Both the position numbers and the translations under genes were made by a program. Positions 37,752 to 45,258 of a stretch of 45,258 nt of DNA are shown in pieces (the first letter of the stretch is position 1; the number at the start of each line of letters is the position of its first letter). This DNA is from Gammaproteobacteria bacterium (GTDB lineage: Bacteria > Pseudomonadota > Gammaproteobacteria > Steroidobacterales > PWYM01): NCBI GenBank assembly GCA_007127715.1, contig SKYU01000033.1, positions 1 through 45,258 on the forward strand, in the 5' to 3' direction. The notes under the pieces are model-generated. The model saw only the letters and a list, made by a program, of their open reading frames with translations, had not been told where the DNA came from and made no database searches.

Positions 37752-38891
37752 TCAGGTCACGCCCCGCACCGTCTCCCCGACCAGGAAATCCACCACCCGC
37801 CGCTGCGCCTGCTCGGGGCTGTCCCCGGCCGCGAGCCGCTCACGGAACACCTGTTCCTGGCGATGGGCGCTGGTGCCGCGTGAGAGAATCTCCCGCAGCT
37901 GCTGCATCTGCGGCTCACAGGCCAGCGCCTCGGCATCCTCGGCGGTCAGCTCGATCAGCTCCTCGAGCAGCTCGGCGAAGGGCACCACCCGTCCAAGCGC
38001 CAGATCGATCATCCCTTCCTCGAAGCTGTAGCGCATGGCCCGCCAGCGGTTCTCGCGCAGCAGCATCGGTGTGTAGATCCGCCAGCGCTGGTTGCGCCGG
38101 CGCAGGCGGTAGAGCATCCGCAGGATGCACAGGTTGAGCGCCGCCAGGGCCAGCGTATCCTCCAGTGTGGTGCAGACGTCCATCACCCGGGTCTCGAGCG
38201 TCGGATAGCGCATGCTCGGGCGCAGGTCCCACCAGATGCGGCTGGCGTCCTCGATGATGCCGGCCTCCACCAGAATGGACACGTGACGACGGTACTCCGC
38301 GTGGCTGTTGAAACGTTCGGGGATGCCGGTGCGTGGCAGGGCATCGAACACCGTCAGCCGGTAGGACTTCAGGCCGGTCTCGCGTCCCTGCCAGAACGGC
38401 GAGGAGCAGGACATCGCCAGCAGATGCGGCAGGAAGTAGCTCAGCTGGTTCATGAGATCGATGCGCAGTTCATCGTCCTCGATCCCCACATGCACGTGCA
38501 TGCCGCAGATCAGCAGCCGCCGCGCGGCGGCCTGCATCTCCCGCGTCAGGGCGTGGTAGCGCTCGCGCTCGGTGTGCGTCTGCGCACTCCAGGTGGCGAA
38601 CGGGTGGGTCGATGCGGCGATGGGCGCGAGCCCGTACTCGGCCGCACAGGCCGCCACGGTGCTGCGCAGATGCGCCAGGTTCTCGTGGGCCTCGGCGATG
38701 CTGCCGCAGACCCGGGTACCGACCTCGATCTGCGGTTTGAGCAGTTCCGGGCCGACCTGCCCCTGGCAGCGCGCCGTGCAGGCCTCGATGATGGCGCCGC
38801 AGTGATCTCCGGCGAGATCCCGGCTCTCGCGGTCGACCAGCAGGTATTCCTCCTCGATGCCGATGGTGAAGCCCGGTTCGCTGATCCCCAT
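37752..38891 (-). CDS. YbdK-type carboxylate-amine ligase (GCS2 family)
   Basis: FTIGIEEEYLLVDRESRDL, THPFATWSAQTHTERERYHALTREMQAAARRLLICGMHVHVGI. Confidence 0.93.
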   Translation of the reverse strand: MGISEPGFTIGIEEEYLLVDRESRDLAGDHCGAIIEACTARCQGQVGPELLKPQIEVGTRVCGSIAEAHENLAHLRSTVAACAAEYGLAPIAASTHPFATWSAQTHTERERYHALTREMQAAARRLLICGMHVHVGIEDDELRIDLMNQLSYFLPHLLAMSCSSPFWQGRETGLKSYRLTVFDALPRTGIPERFNSHAEYRRHVSILVEAGIIEDASRIWWDLRPSMRYPTLETRVMDVCTTLEDTLALAALNLCILRMLYRLRRRNQRWRIYTPMLLRENRWRAMRYSFEEGMIDLALGRVVPFAELLEELIELTAEDAEALACEPQMQQLREILSRGTSAHRQEQVFRERLAAGDSPEQAQRRVVDFLVGETVRGVT

Positions 38892-38927
38892 GTTGCGCGC
38901 TCCCGCGGTGCTGGCTGGACGATGGAC

Positions 38928-39794
38928 TCAGAGCATGCCGGCGGCGGTGTTGACCGGGCCATCGTGGGCGGTCGGCCATCGGCCTTCAGGTAAGGGACGA
39001 TAGAGCGACGGGTCGGCCAGGATCGGCGCCAGGGCGTCGGCGATCACCGCCGCCCAGCGCGTCTGGCCGGGCTCGTCGGCGATCAGATCCTGGCGCAGTT
39101 CGATGGAGATGCTCGGCCGGCCGAACCGCTCGGCATGATGATCGATGGTGAAGTCCGCGGGATGGCGGCCGGAATAGGGTTCGTTGTCGCCGACGATCAC
39201 GCCCGGCATCGCGCGCAGGCGACGCATGAACGGCAGGGGGATGCGCGGGTCGCGATCCCACAGCACGCCAACCTGCCAGCGCCGCACCACCCCGTACATG
39301 CGCGGCGTGAAACTGTGCACACTGACCACCACGGGCGTACGCCCCTCGCCGGCGCGCCGCGAGAGTTCCGTCTCGATCGCCTGGTGATAGGGCCAGTACA
39401 GCAGGTCCCGCCGCTGGGCGCGGGCTGCGGCATCCAGGGCCAGGTTTCCGGGAATCAGGATGCCGTCACTGATCACCGGCATGCACGAGGGGCTGTCGGC
39501 ACGCCGGTTGCAGTCGGCCACCAGCCGCGAATAGCCCGCCAGCACCACCGGCAGATCCAGCCGGGCCGCCACGCGCCGCGCGACCCCGGCGGCGCCGATG
39601 TCCCAGGCGATATGGCGCCCGAGCGCTCCCGGCGTGAGCCCGAGCCCGGCGAGGCGCTCGGGAATACGGTTGGAGGCGTGATCGCAGACCACCAGGCCGC
39701 AGCCGCGTGCCTCCGGGTTCTCCAGCGTGTAGGGGGGTGGCTCGTGTTCGGCCAGCAGGCCGGAATCACGGGCGCGCGCAGCGGCATGGATCAA
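38928..39794 (-). CDS. N-formylglutamate amidohydrolase family protein
   Basis: LVVCDHASNRIPERLAGLGL, HIAWDIGAAGVARRVAARLD, VVSVHSFTPRMYGVVRRWQVGVLWDRDPR, SIELRQDLI. Confidence 0.9.
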   Translation of the reverse strand: MIHAAARARDSGLLAEHEPPPYTLENPEARGCGLVVCDHASNRIPERLAGLGLTPGALGRHIAWDIGAAGVARRVAARLDLPVVLAGYSRLVADCNRRADSPSCMPVISDGILIPGNLALDAAARAQRRDLLYWPYHQAIETELSRRAGEGRTPVVVSVHSFTPRMYGVVRRWQVGVLWDRDPRIPLPFMRRLRAMPGVIVGDNEPYSGRHPADFTIDHHAERFGRPSISIELRQDLIADEPGQTRWAAVIADALAPILADPSLYRPLPEGRWPTAHDGPVNTAAGML

Positions 39795-39842
39795 GAACGC
39801 GGTCTCTCGTGCAGGGGTCCACGGGCCAGTGTACCGGAAAGC

Positions 39843-39862
39843 GCCCGGCCGACCAGCCGGGC
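39843..39862 (-). terminator. GC-rich hairpin immediately after the GGDEF/EAL gene stop
   Basis: GCCCGGC-cgacca-GCCGGGC, perfect 7-bp stem; stop codon begins at 39863; only a short TTT follows. Confidence 0.45.
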
Positions 39863-42800
39863 TCAGGCGCTCTGGCGCAGGGCCTCGCGGGCCGGCAGCT
39901 CGGCCACGGGTCTGGGCACGGCGATGTGGTAGCCCTGGGCATAGGCGATGCCGATCTCCGCCAGCCGTGCCAGCACCTCGCCGCTCTCCACCCGCTCGGC
40001 GATGGTCTGGATGCCCATGGCCAGGCCGACCTTGTTGATCGCATCGACCATGCTCTGGTCGATGCGGTCCCGGATGACGTTCTTGATGAACTGGCCGTCG
40101 ATCTTCAGGAAATCCACCGGCAGGGTCTTGAGGTAGGTGAACGAGGACAGGCCGCTGCCGAAATCATCGAGAGAGAACCGGGCGCCAAGCGTCTTCAGCG
40201 CCTGCATGAAGTGTGCGACGGCGGAGAGGTTGCTGATCGCAGCGGTTTCGGTGATCTCGAAGCAGATGGCGCCTGGCGGCGGCTGAAGCTGCTCGAACGC
40301 GGCGACGATGTCGGCAAGGAACTGCGCATCGCTGAGCGAGGTGCCGGAGAGATTGACCGACAGCGTGTAGGGATCGGCCGGGTCACGACACAGCAGACGT
40401 TCCATGGCCTCGCGCACCACCCAGCGATCCAGCACCGGCATCAGGTTGTAGCGCTCGGCGGCGGGGATGAATTCACTCGGCGGGACCAGTTTGCCGGCCT
40501 CATCGCGCATCCGCAGCAGGAGCTCGTAGTGGCCGCTGCGGTCGGCATTCCCGCCGATGGGGATGATCGGCTGGAAGTACAGCTCCAGGCGGTCGTCCTC
40601 CACGGCATGGGTGATGCGCGAGACCCACTGCATCTCCTTGTGCTTTTCCGGGACGTCACCGGCTTCGCAGAGGTGAATTCGGTTGCGGCCCTCGTCCTTC
40701 GCCGCGTAGCACGAGACGTCGGCGAGGCTGAAAAGCTCCTCGGCACTCGGACTCGCGGCGTTCAGTGCCACGACACCGATACTCACCGACACCGACATGC
40801 TGCGGTCCTTCCAGGTGAACCGGTGCTCTCGCACCGCCTCGCGCAGATCATCCGCGACCTGCAACGCCTTGCGCCCGGGGCAGTCCTGCAGCAGCAGCGC
40901 GAACTCGTCGCCGCCGGTCCGGGCCAGCACGTCGCTGGCCCGGACGCGGGCGAGCAGCACTTCGCTGACCTGCCGCAGCAGCTGGTCGCCAGCCGCATGG
41001 CCGGCCGTGTCGTTGACCACCTTGAACTGATCGAGGTCCAGGTAGAGCAGCGCATGGCTGCGCTCGGGATGACGCCGCACTTCCTCGAGCGCGTGCGACA
41101 GGCGATTCTCGAATTCCGCCCGGTTGATCAGGCCGGTCAGCGGATCGTGACTGGCCTGGTAGTTCAGCTCCCGCTGCAGACGCTGCTCCTGGCTGACGTC
41201 GTGGAACACCATGACCGCGCCGATCACGTGCCCCTGCCGGTCCCGGATCGGTGCCGCCGAATCGCGTACGTTGAGATCCATGCCGTTGCGCCCGATCAGC
41301 ACGGCGCCCTCGGGCAGCGAGACCTTGCGTCCCTCGCGCAGGCAGCGGCTGACCGGATTCTCGAGCACCGTCCGGCGCTCGACATCGACGATGGTCAGCA
41401 CCTCCTCCACCGGCCGTCCGCGGGCGGCGCGGGCCTCCCAGCCGATCAGTTCCTCGGCGGCCGGATTGAGCTCGTCGACGTGTCCTGCGGCATCGGTCGT
41501 GATCACCGCATCCCCGATCGAGCGCAGCGTCACCAGCAGCCGTTCCTTCTCCTCGAACAGCGCCTGCTCGGCCTGCTTGCGCTCGGTGATGTCGGTCAGC
41601 GTTCCCTCGACATGCAGCAGCCGGCCCTCGGTATCGCGCACCGCGCGTCCGTTCTCGAGCACCACGATCTCGCTGCCGTCCCGGCGGCGCAGCCGCACCT
41701 CATGGTTGCGCAGTACGCCGTCGCGGGCCAGCAGGCGTGCGCCACTGTCGCGCTCGGCGGCGCTGACGTGGAAATTGGCGGTCGGCCCCGCGTCCCGGAG
41801 GTCGGCCTCGCTGGCATAGCCCAGCATCTCGACCAGCGCGGGGTTTGCCGCCAGGATCTCGCCCTCGGGCGACACCTGGTAGACACCGTCGGCGACATGC
41901 TCGAACAGCCCGCGCCAGCGCGTCTCGCTGTCACGCAGCGCGGTCTCGTCCCGGCGGCGTTCGATGGCGATCCCGGCCAGCTGACTGAAGCGCGCCACGG
42001 TATCGAGTTCGTCGGTGCGAGGTGCCCGGGACTCTGGAAAATACACGTCCAGCGTCCCCAGCAGACGTCGCGTGGCACTCAGTACGGGCGTCGCACAGCA
42101 GGCAGCAAGGCCCGCGGACAGGGCCAGCGGCGCGAACTCGCGCCAGGTCACATCGGTGCCGAGGTCCTGGACGATGATCTGGCGGTTCATGGACGCCGCC
42201 GCCGCGCCGCTGCCGGCACGCAGCCCGATCTCCACCCGATCGAGGACACTGCGCAGCGCCCCGGGCAACCCCGGGGCGGCGCCAACGCGCAGGTAGCGGT
42301 GGTCGTCGGCCAGCAGCATGGCGGCACAGCGCACACCGCTGTCGAGGTGTTCGAGGCCGCGGCAGATCGCCCCCAACGTGCGCTCGAGCGGCGCGTTCGC
42401 GGCGATCATTTCCAGCACGTGACGCTCGGCATGCGCGAGCATCTCGCTGCGCTTGCGGGCACTGATATCGATGATGCTGGCGCGGATCAGGCGTCGGCGG
42501 CTGGAGGGCAGCCGCGTGAAGCGCACCTCGCAGGGCAGCGTCTGGCCGCTGGCATGCCGGTGCAGCCACTCGAACACTGGACTGGCACCCGCCAGGGCGC
42601 GGGCGACGTGCCCACGCTCGACCCCGAACGACGGCAGGCCGTCGGCCTGCACGGGCGCGGACACGGCCTCGGGCCCCAGTGCGAGCAGCTGCTCGCGGCT
42701 CAAACCGAAGAAACCCGCGGCATGTTCATTGGCGTCGACGAAACGTCCGCGATCGACATCCAGCACCAGGATCACCTCGCTGGAGTGCTCGACGAGGGCA

Positions 42801-43408
42801 CGATAGCGCGCCTCGCTCTCCTTCAGGGCCTGGGCCGCCCGGTAGCGCTCGGTGATGTCGCGCAGGCACACGACGAACAGCGCCCTGCCCTGGAGTACCA
42901 GACGGCTGACGGCAAGCTCGGCCTTGAACTGCTCGCCGTCGCGGCGCCGGGCTTCCACCTCGTCACCGGCCAGATCGAACACCGTGTCGTCGTCGCGCCG
43001 CGAGAGCCGCTCGAGATAGGCCTGCGGCCGTGTCTTGTAGGGGAGCAGCGCCTCGATGCTGAGCCGCTCCATTTCCTCGGGCGCATAGCCGAAGACCCTG
43101 AGGGCGGCGAGATTGCAGCCCAGTACGCGGCCCTGCCCGTCGAGGGTCAGGATGGCATCCTTGACGTTGTCGAGGATCGCCTCGACGGTGGCGGGTTCGC
43201 GCAGCAGCGCGAGATCCTGGAGGCGGTGGCGGCCGGAGGTGGTGTGGGCCTCGGGCGCGGCCGGGGGGGCGGCAGGCACGGCGGCGGCCAGTCGCCGGGT
43301 CGCCTTGTCATAATATGCGCCGACAGTCTCCAGCGCCCCGTCCAGGTGCCGGTCTTCAGACTCCGGGACCCGGCCTGCCGACGCCGAGGTGTCGAGAGGC
43401 TGAGACAT
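39863..43408 (-). CDS. Multi-PAS/GAF bifunctional-type diguanylate cyclase/phosphodiesterase (GGDEF-EAL)
   Basis: PAS-PAS-GAF-PAS-PAS layout; RASDVLARTGGDEFALLL (I-site RxxD and GGDEF); YELLLRM (ELL variant of EAL), FEITETAAI, LDDFGSGLSSFTYLKTLPVDFLKIDGQFI. Confidence 0.95.
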   Translation of the reverse strand: MSQPLDTSASAGRVPESEDRHLDGALETVGAYYDKATRRLAAAVPAAPPAAPEAHTTSGRHRLQDLALLREPATVEAILDNVKDAILTLDGQGRVLGCNLAALRVFGYAPEEMERLSIEALLPYKTRPQAYLERLSRRDDDTVFDLAGDEVEARRRDGEQFKAELAVSRLVLQGRALFVVCLRDITERYRAAQALKESEARYRALVEHSSEVILVLDVDRGRFVDANEHAAGFFGLSREQLLALGPEAVSAPVQADGLPSFGVERGHVARALAGASPVFEWLHRHASGQTLPCEVRFTRLPSSRRRLIRASIIDISARKRSEMLAHAERHVLEMIAANAPLERTLGAICRGLEHLDSGVRCAAMLLADDHRYLRVGAAPGLPGALRSVLDRVEIGLRAGSGAAAASMNRQIIVQDLGTDVTWREFAPLALSAGLAACCATPVLSATRRLLGTLDVYFPESRAPRTDELDTVARFSQLAGIAIERRRDETALRDSETRWRGLFEHVADGVYQVSPEGEILAANPALVEMLGYASEADLRDAGPTANFHVSAAERDSGARLLARDGVLRNHEVRLRRRDGSEIVVLENGRAVRDTEGRLLHVEGTLTDITERKQAEQALFEEKERLLVTLRSIGDAVITTDAAGHVDELNPAAEELIGWEARAARGRPVEEVLTIVDVERRTVLENPVSRCLREGRKVSLPEGAVLIGRNGMDLNVRDSAAPIRDRQGHVIGAVMVFHDVSQEQRLQRELNYQASHDPLTGLINRAEFENRLSHALEEVRRHPERSHALLYLDLDQFKVVNDTAGHAAGDQLLRQVSEVLLARVRASDVLARTGGDEFALLLQDCPGRKALQVADDLREAVREHRFTWKDRSMSVSVSIGVVALNAASPSAEELFSLADVSCYAAKDEGRNRIHLCEAGDVPEKHKEMQWVSRITHAVEDDRLELYFQPIIPIGGNADRSGHYELLLRMRDEAGKLVPPSEFIPAAERYNLMPVLDRWVVREAMERLLCRDPADPYTLSVNLSGTSLSDAQFLADIVAAFEQLQPPPGAICFEITETAAISNLSAVAHFMQALKTLGARFSLDDFGSGLSSFTYLKTLPVDFLKIDGQFIKNVIRDRIDQSMVDAINKVGLAMGIQTIAERVESGEVLARLAEIGIAYAQGYHIAVPRPVAELPAREALRQSA

Positions 43409-43498
43409 GCGCACTCACAGGAACTGTCCAGACAAGTGGAATCCTCCGCAGAATCAGCCTGCCGGACCGTGATGCGCGTCTCGTTTCTTACCTGCTCG

Positions 43499-43526
43499 GG
43501 GAATAGTTTCCCAGTCCTGACACTGG
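43499..43526. repeat. Two adjacent inverted repeats in ftsH - GGDEF gap
   Basis: GGGAA-tagt-TTCCC (43499-43512) and CCAGT-cctgac-ACTGG (43511-43526). Confidence 0.45.
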
Positions 43527-43533
43527 ATTATGT

Positions 43534-45258
43534 TCAACCCTGCCCGCGCGGACGCCGCAGCGGAATGGCGGCCGTGGGCCCGGTTCCGGCGTCCGGTCCA
43601 CGCCCGCTGGTGGGCCCGAGCGTGGCGGCGATCTGCGCGGCGTGCAGGGTCTCCTCGCGCTCCAGCGCCTCGACCAGCCGGTCGAAGGCCTCGCGATGCT
43701 CGCGGATGAGTGCGGCGGCACGGGTCTCCGCCGACACCAGCAGTGCCTTGACCGCCTCGTCCACCGCCTGCGCCGAATGTTCACTGAAGCGGCGGGGCTG
43801 GGAGATCTCACGACCGAGGAAGGGATGCTCTTCGCTGCTGGCCAGGTCGATCGGGCCCACCTCGCCGGCCATGCCCCAGCGGCTGACCATGGCCCGGGCC
43901 GTGCTGGTCGCCTGGCGAATGTCGTCGTCGGCCCCGCTGCTCACCGAGCCGAGCACTTCACGCTCGGCCGCGCGCCCGGCCAGCATCAGCGCCAGGCGGT
44001 CGCGAAGGTAGGCCTCCTCCAGGGTGTGGCGTTCCTGGGTCGGCAGCTGCTGCGTGCCGCCGAGGGCGCGGCCCCGGGGAATGATACTCACCTTGTAGAG
44101 CGGATCGGCGGTGGGAAGATGCCAGGCGACCAGCGTGTGGCCGGCCTCGTGCACGGCCAGGCGGTGGCGTTCGTCCGGCTGGATCGCGAGCGTACGGACA
44201 GAACCGATCAGCACCTTGTCGCGCGACTCCTCGAAATCGACCCTCGCGACTTCCCGGCGCCCCTGGCGCACGGCCAGCAGCGCCGCCTCGTTGACGAGGT
44301 TCTTGATGTCGGCACCCGAGAACCCGGGCGTGCCGGCGGCGATCTGCGCGAAATCCACATCTGCCGCCAGCGGCACCTTGCGGGTGTGCACTTTCAGCAG
44401 CGCTTCGCGGTCGCGTCGGTCGGGCAGATCCAGGGTGAGGTGCCGGTCGAAGCGTCCGGGGCGAAGCAGCGCCGGATCGAGCACGTCGGGCCGGTTGGTC
44501 GCCGCCAGCACGATCACCGCCTCGTGCCCGGCAAAGCCGTCCATTTCGGCGAGGATCTGATTCAGGGTCTGTTCGCGCTCGTCGTGACCGCCGCCGAGGC
44601 CGGTGCCGCGGGTGCGCCCGATGCTGTCGAGTTCGTCGATGAAGATGATGCTGGGGGCATGCTTCTTGGCCTCCTCGAACAGCCGCCGGACGCGCGAGGC
44701 ACCGACGCCGACAAACACCTCGATGAACTCCGAGCCGGAGATCGAATAGAACGGGACGCCGGCCTCCCCGGCCAGGGCACGGGCCATCAGGGTCTTGCCG
44801 GTGCCCGGCGGGCCCATCATCAGCACCCCGCGCGGCAGTTCGGCACCCAGCTCGGTAAATTTCTCCGGCGCCTTCAGGAACGCCACGAGCTCGGCGACGT
44901 CGCGCTTGGCGTTGTCCTGGCCGGCGACATCACGGAACGTGACCTCCGGCACCTCCGCCTGACGGGCCGAAGCATCGAGGAAACGGCGCAGGTCGCCTGT
45001 ACCGCCGAAACGGTCACCACCACCACCGCCGAGGTTCTGTGCGGTGCGCCGGAACAGCCAGATGATCAGCGCGATGAAGATCAGCCACGGCACGAACATC
45101 AGCAGCGCGGAGCCCAGCGGGTCGCGCTCGGAGGGTGCCTCGGCGACGCGCACCGACACGCGCGAGGCTTCCAGCAGCGGCAGCAGCTGGTCGTCGCCGA
45201 AGGCCGGGACCCGCGTGCGGAAGTAGGCCGCCTCACGGCGCTCCGGGCCGAGCGGCCG
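43534..45258 (-). CDS. FtsH-family AAA+ ATP-dependent zinc metalloprotease, N-terminus beyond right edge
   Basis: [48 protein letters not shown]. The frame stays open to 45258 (..[42 protein letters not shown]..), so the true start is outside the window. Confidence 0.95.
   Translation of the reverse strand, partial: RPLGPERREAAYFRTRVPAFGDDQLLPLLEASRVSVRVAEAPSERDPLGSALLMFVPWLIFIALIIWLFRRTAQNLGGGGGDRFGGTGDLRRFLDASARQAEVPEVTFRDVAGQDNAKRDVAELVAFLKAPEKFTELGAELPRGVLMMGPPGTGKTLMARALAGEAGVPFYSISGSEFIEVFVGVGASRVRRLFEEAKKHAPSIIFIDELDSIGRTRGTGLGGGHDEREQTLNQILAEMDGFAGHEAVIVLAATNRPDVLDPALLRPGRFDRHLTLDLPDRRDREALLKVHTRKVPLAADVDFAQIAAGTPGFSGADIKNLVNEAALLAVRQGRREVARVDFEESRDKVLIGSVRTLAIQPDERHRLAVHEAGHTLVAWHLPTADPLYKVSIIPRGRALGGTQQLPTQERHTLEEAYLRDRLALMLAGRAAEREVLGSVSSGADDDIRQATSTARAMVSRWGMAGEVGPIDLASSEEHPFLGREISQPRRFSEHSAQAVDEAVKALLVSAETRAAALIREHREAFDRLVEALEREETLHAAQIAATLGPTSGRGPDAGTGPTAAIPLRRPRGQG

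Noticed and set aside
38928-39794. Histidine utilisation (hut) locus based on the N-formylglutamate amidohydrolase
   Set aside because: No hutH, hutU, hutI or other hut gene in the neighbourhood.
43409-43533. Possible c-di-GMP (GEMM) riboswitch ahead of the GGDEF/EAL gene
   Set aside because: The leader does not show the conserved GEMM core I would expect, and only short simple inverted repeats are present. A covariance search would be needed to reopen this.
39707-44011. 1434-aa plus-strand ORF antisense to the GGDEF/EAL gene and into ftsH
   Set aside because: Over the GGDEF/EAL gene its codons are in exact register with the sense codons, so its stop codons would require sense TTA, CTA or TCA codons, which are rare in this high-GC genome. 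It has no recognisable domain and a composition typical of antisense translation, and it covers well-supported genes.
45044-45159. FtsH start at the ORF-track start (MSVRVAEAP)
   Set aside because: The frame stays open to the window end with FtsH-like periplasmic-domain sequence, so this GTG is internal.
1-45258. Search for tRNA/rRNA genes, insertion sequences, prophage, toxin-antitoxin or defence islands
   Set aside because: None recognised by eye; essentially every long interval is occupied by core housekeeping genes. tRNAscan and HMM searches would be needed to exclude small elements.

Overview
This window is a contiguous, gene-dense stretch of a high-GC gammaproteobacterial chromosome, made up almost entirely of core genes. 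I judge the lineage from gene order and protein similarity, possibly Ectothiorhodospiraceae/Chromatiales-like, but this is not proven. Coordinates 96-18168 (minus strand) hold the classic translation / envelope / lipid A block: rpsB-tsf-pyrH-frr-uppS-cdsA-dxr-rseP-bamA-skp-lpxD-fabZ-lpxA-lpxB-rnhB-dnaE, with the probable first codons of accA at the left edge. Divergent from it is map-glnD-dapC-dapD-arsC/Spx-like-dapE (plus). Next come dsbB-phoU-phoR-phoB-tsaB-dinG-like helicase (minus), pckG (plus) and a dusA / SAM-methyltransferase / adenylate cyclase-FHA cluster (minus). These are followed by two uncharacterised small envelope genes (plus), a YbdK-type carboxylate-amine ligase paired with an N-formylglutamate amidohydrolase-family protein, a large PAS/GAF/GGDEF/EAL protein, and an FtsH-type protease cut by the right edge (all minus). 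I found no tRNA, rRNA, CRISPR array, transposon, prophage or toxin-antitoxin system. I do not see a clearly new biological system. The best leads are the phoB-phoR-phoU-dsbB coupling without pst genes, the amidoligase/amidohydrolase pair, the cyclase-FHA/methyltransferase operon, the palindrome-rich rpsB/map divergent control region, and a recurring class of GC-rich hairpins next to stop codons. Many long ORFs in the supplied track are antisense shadows of real genes.
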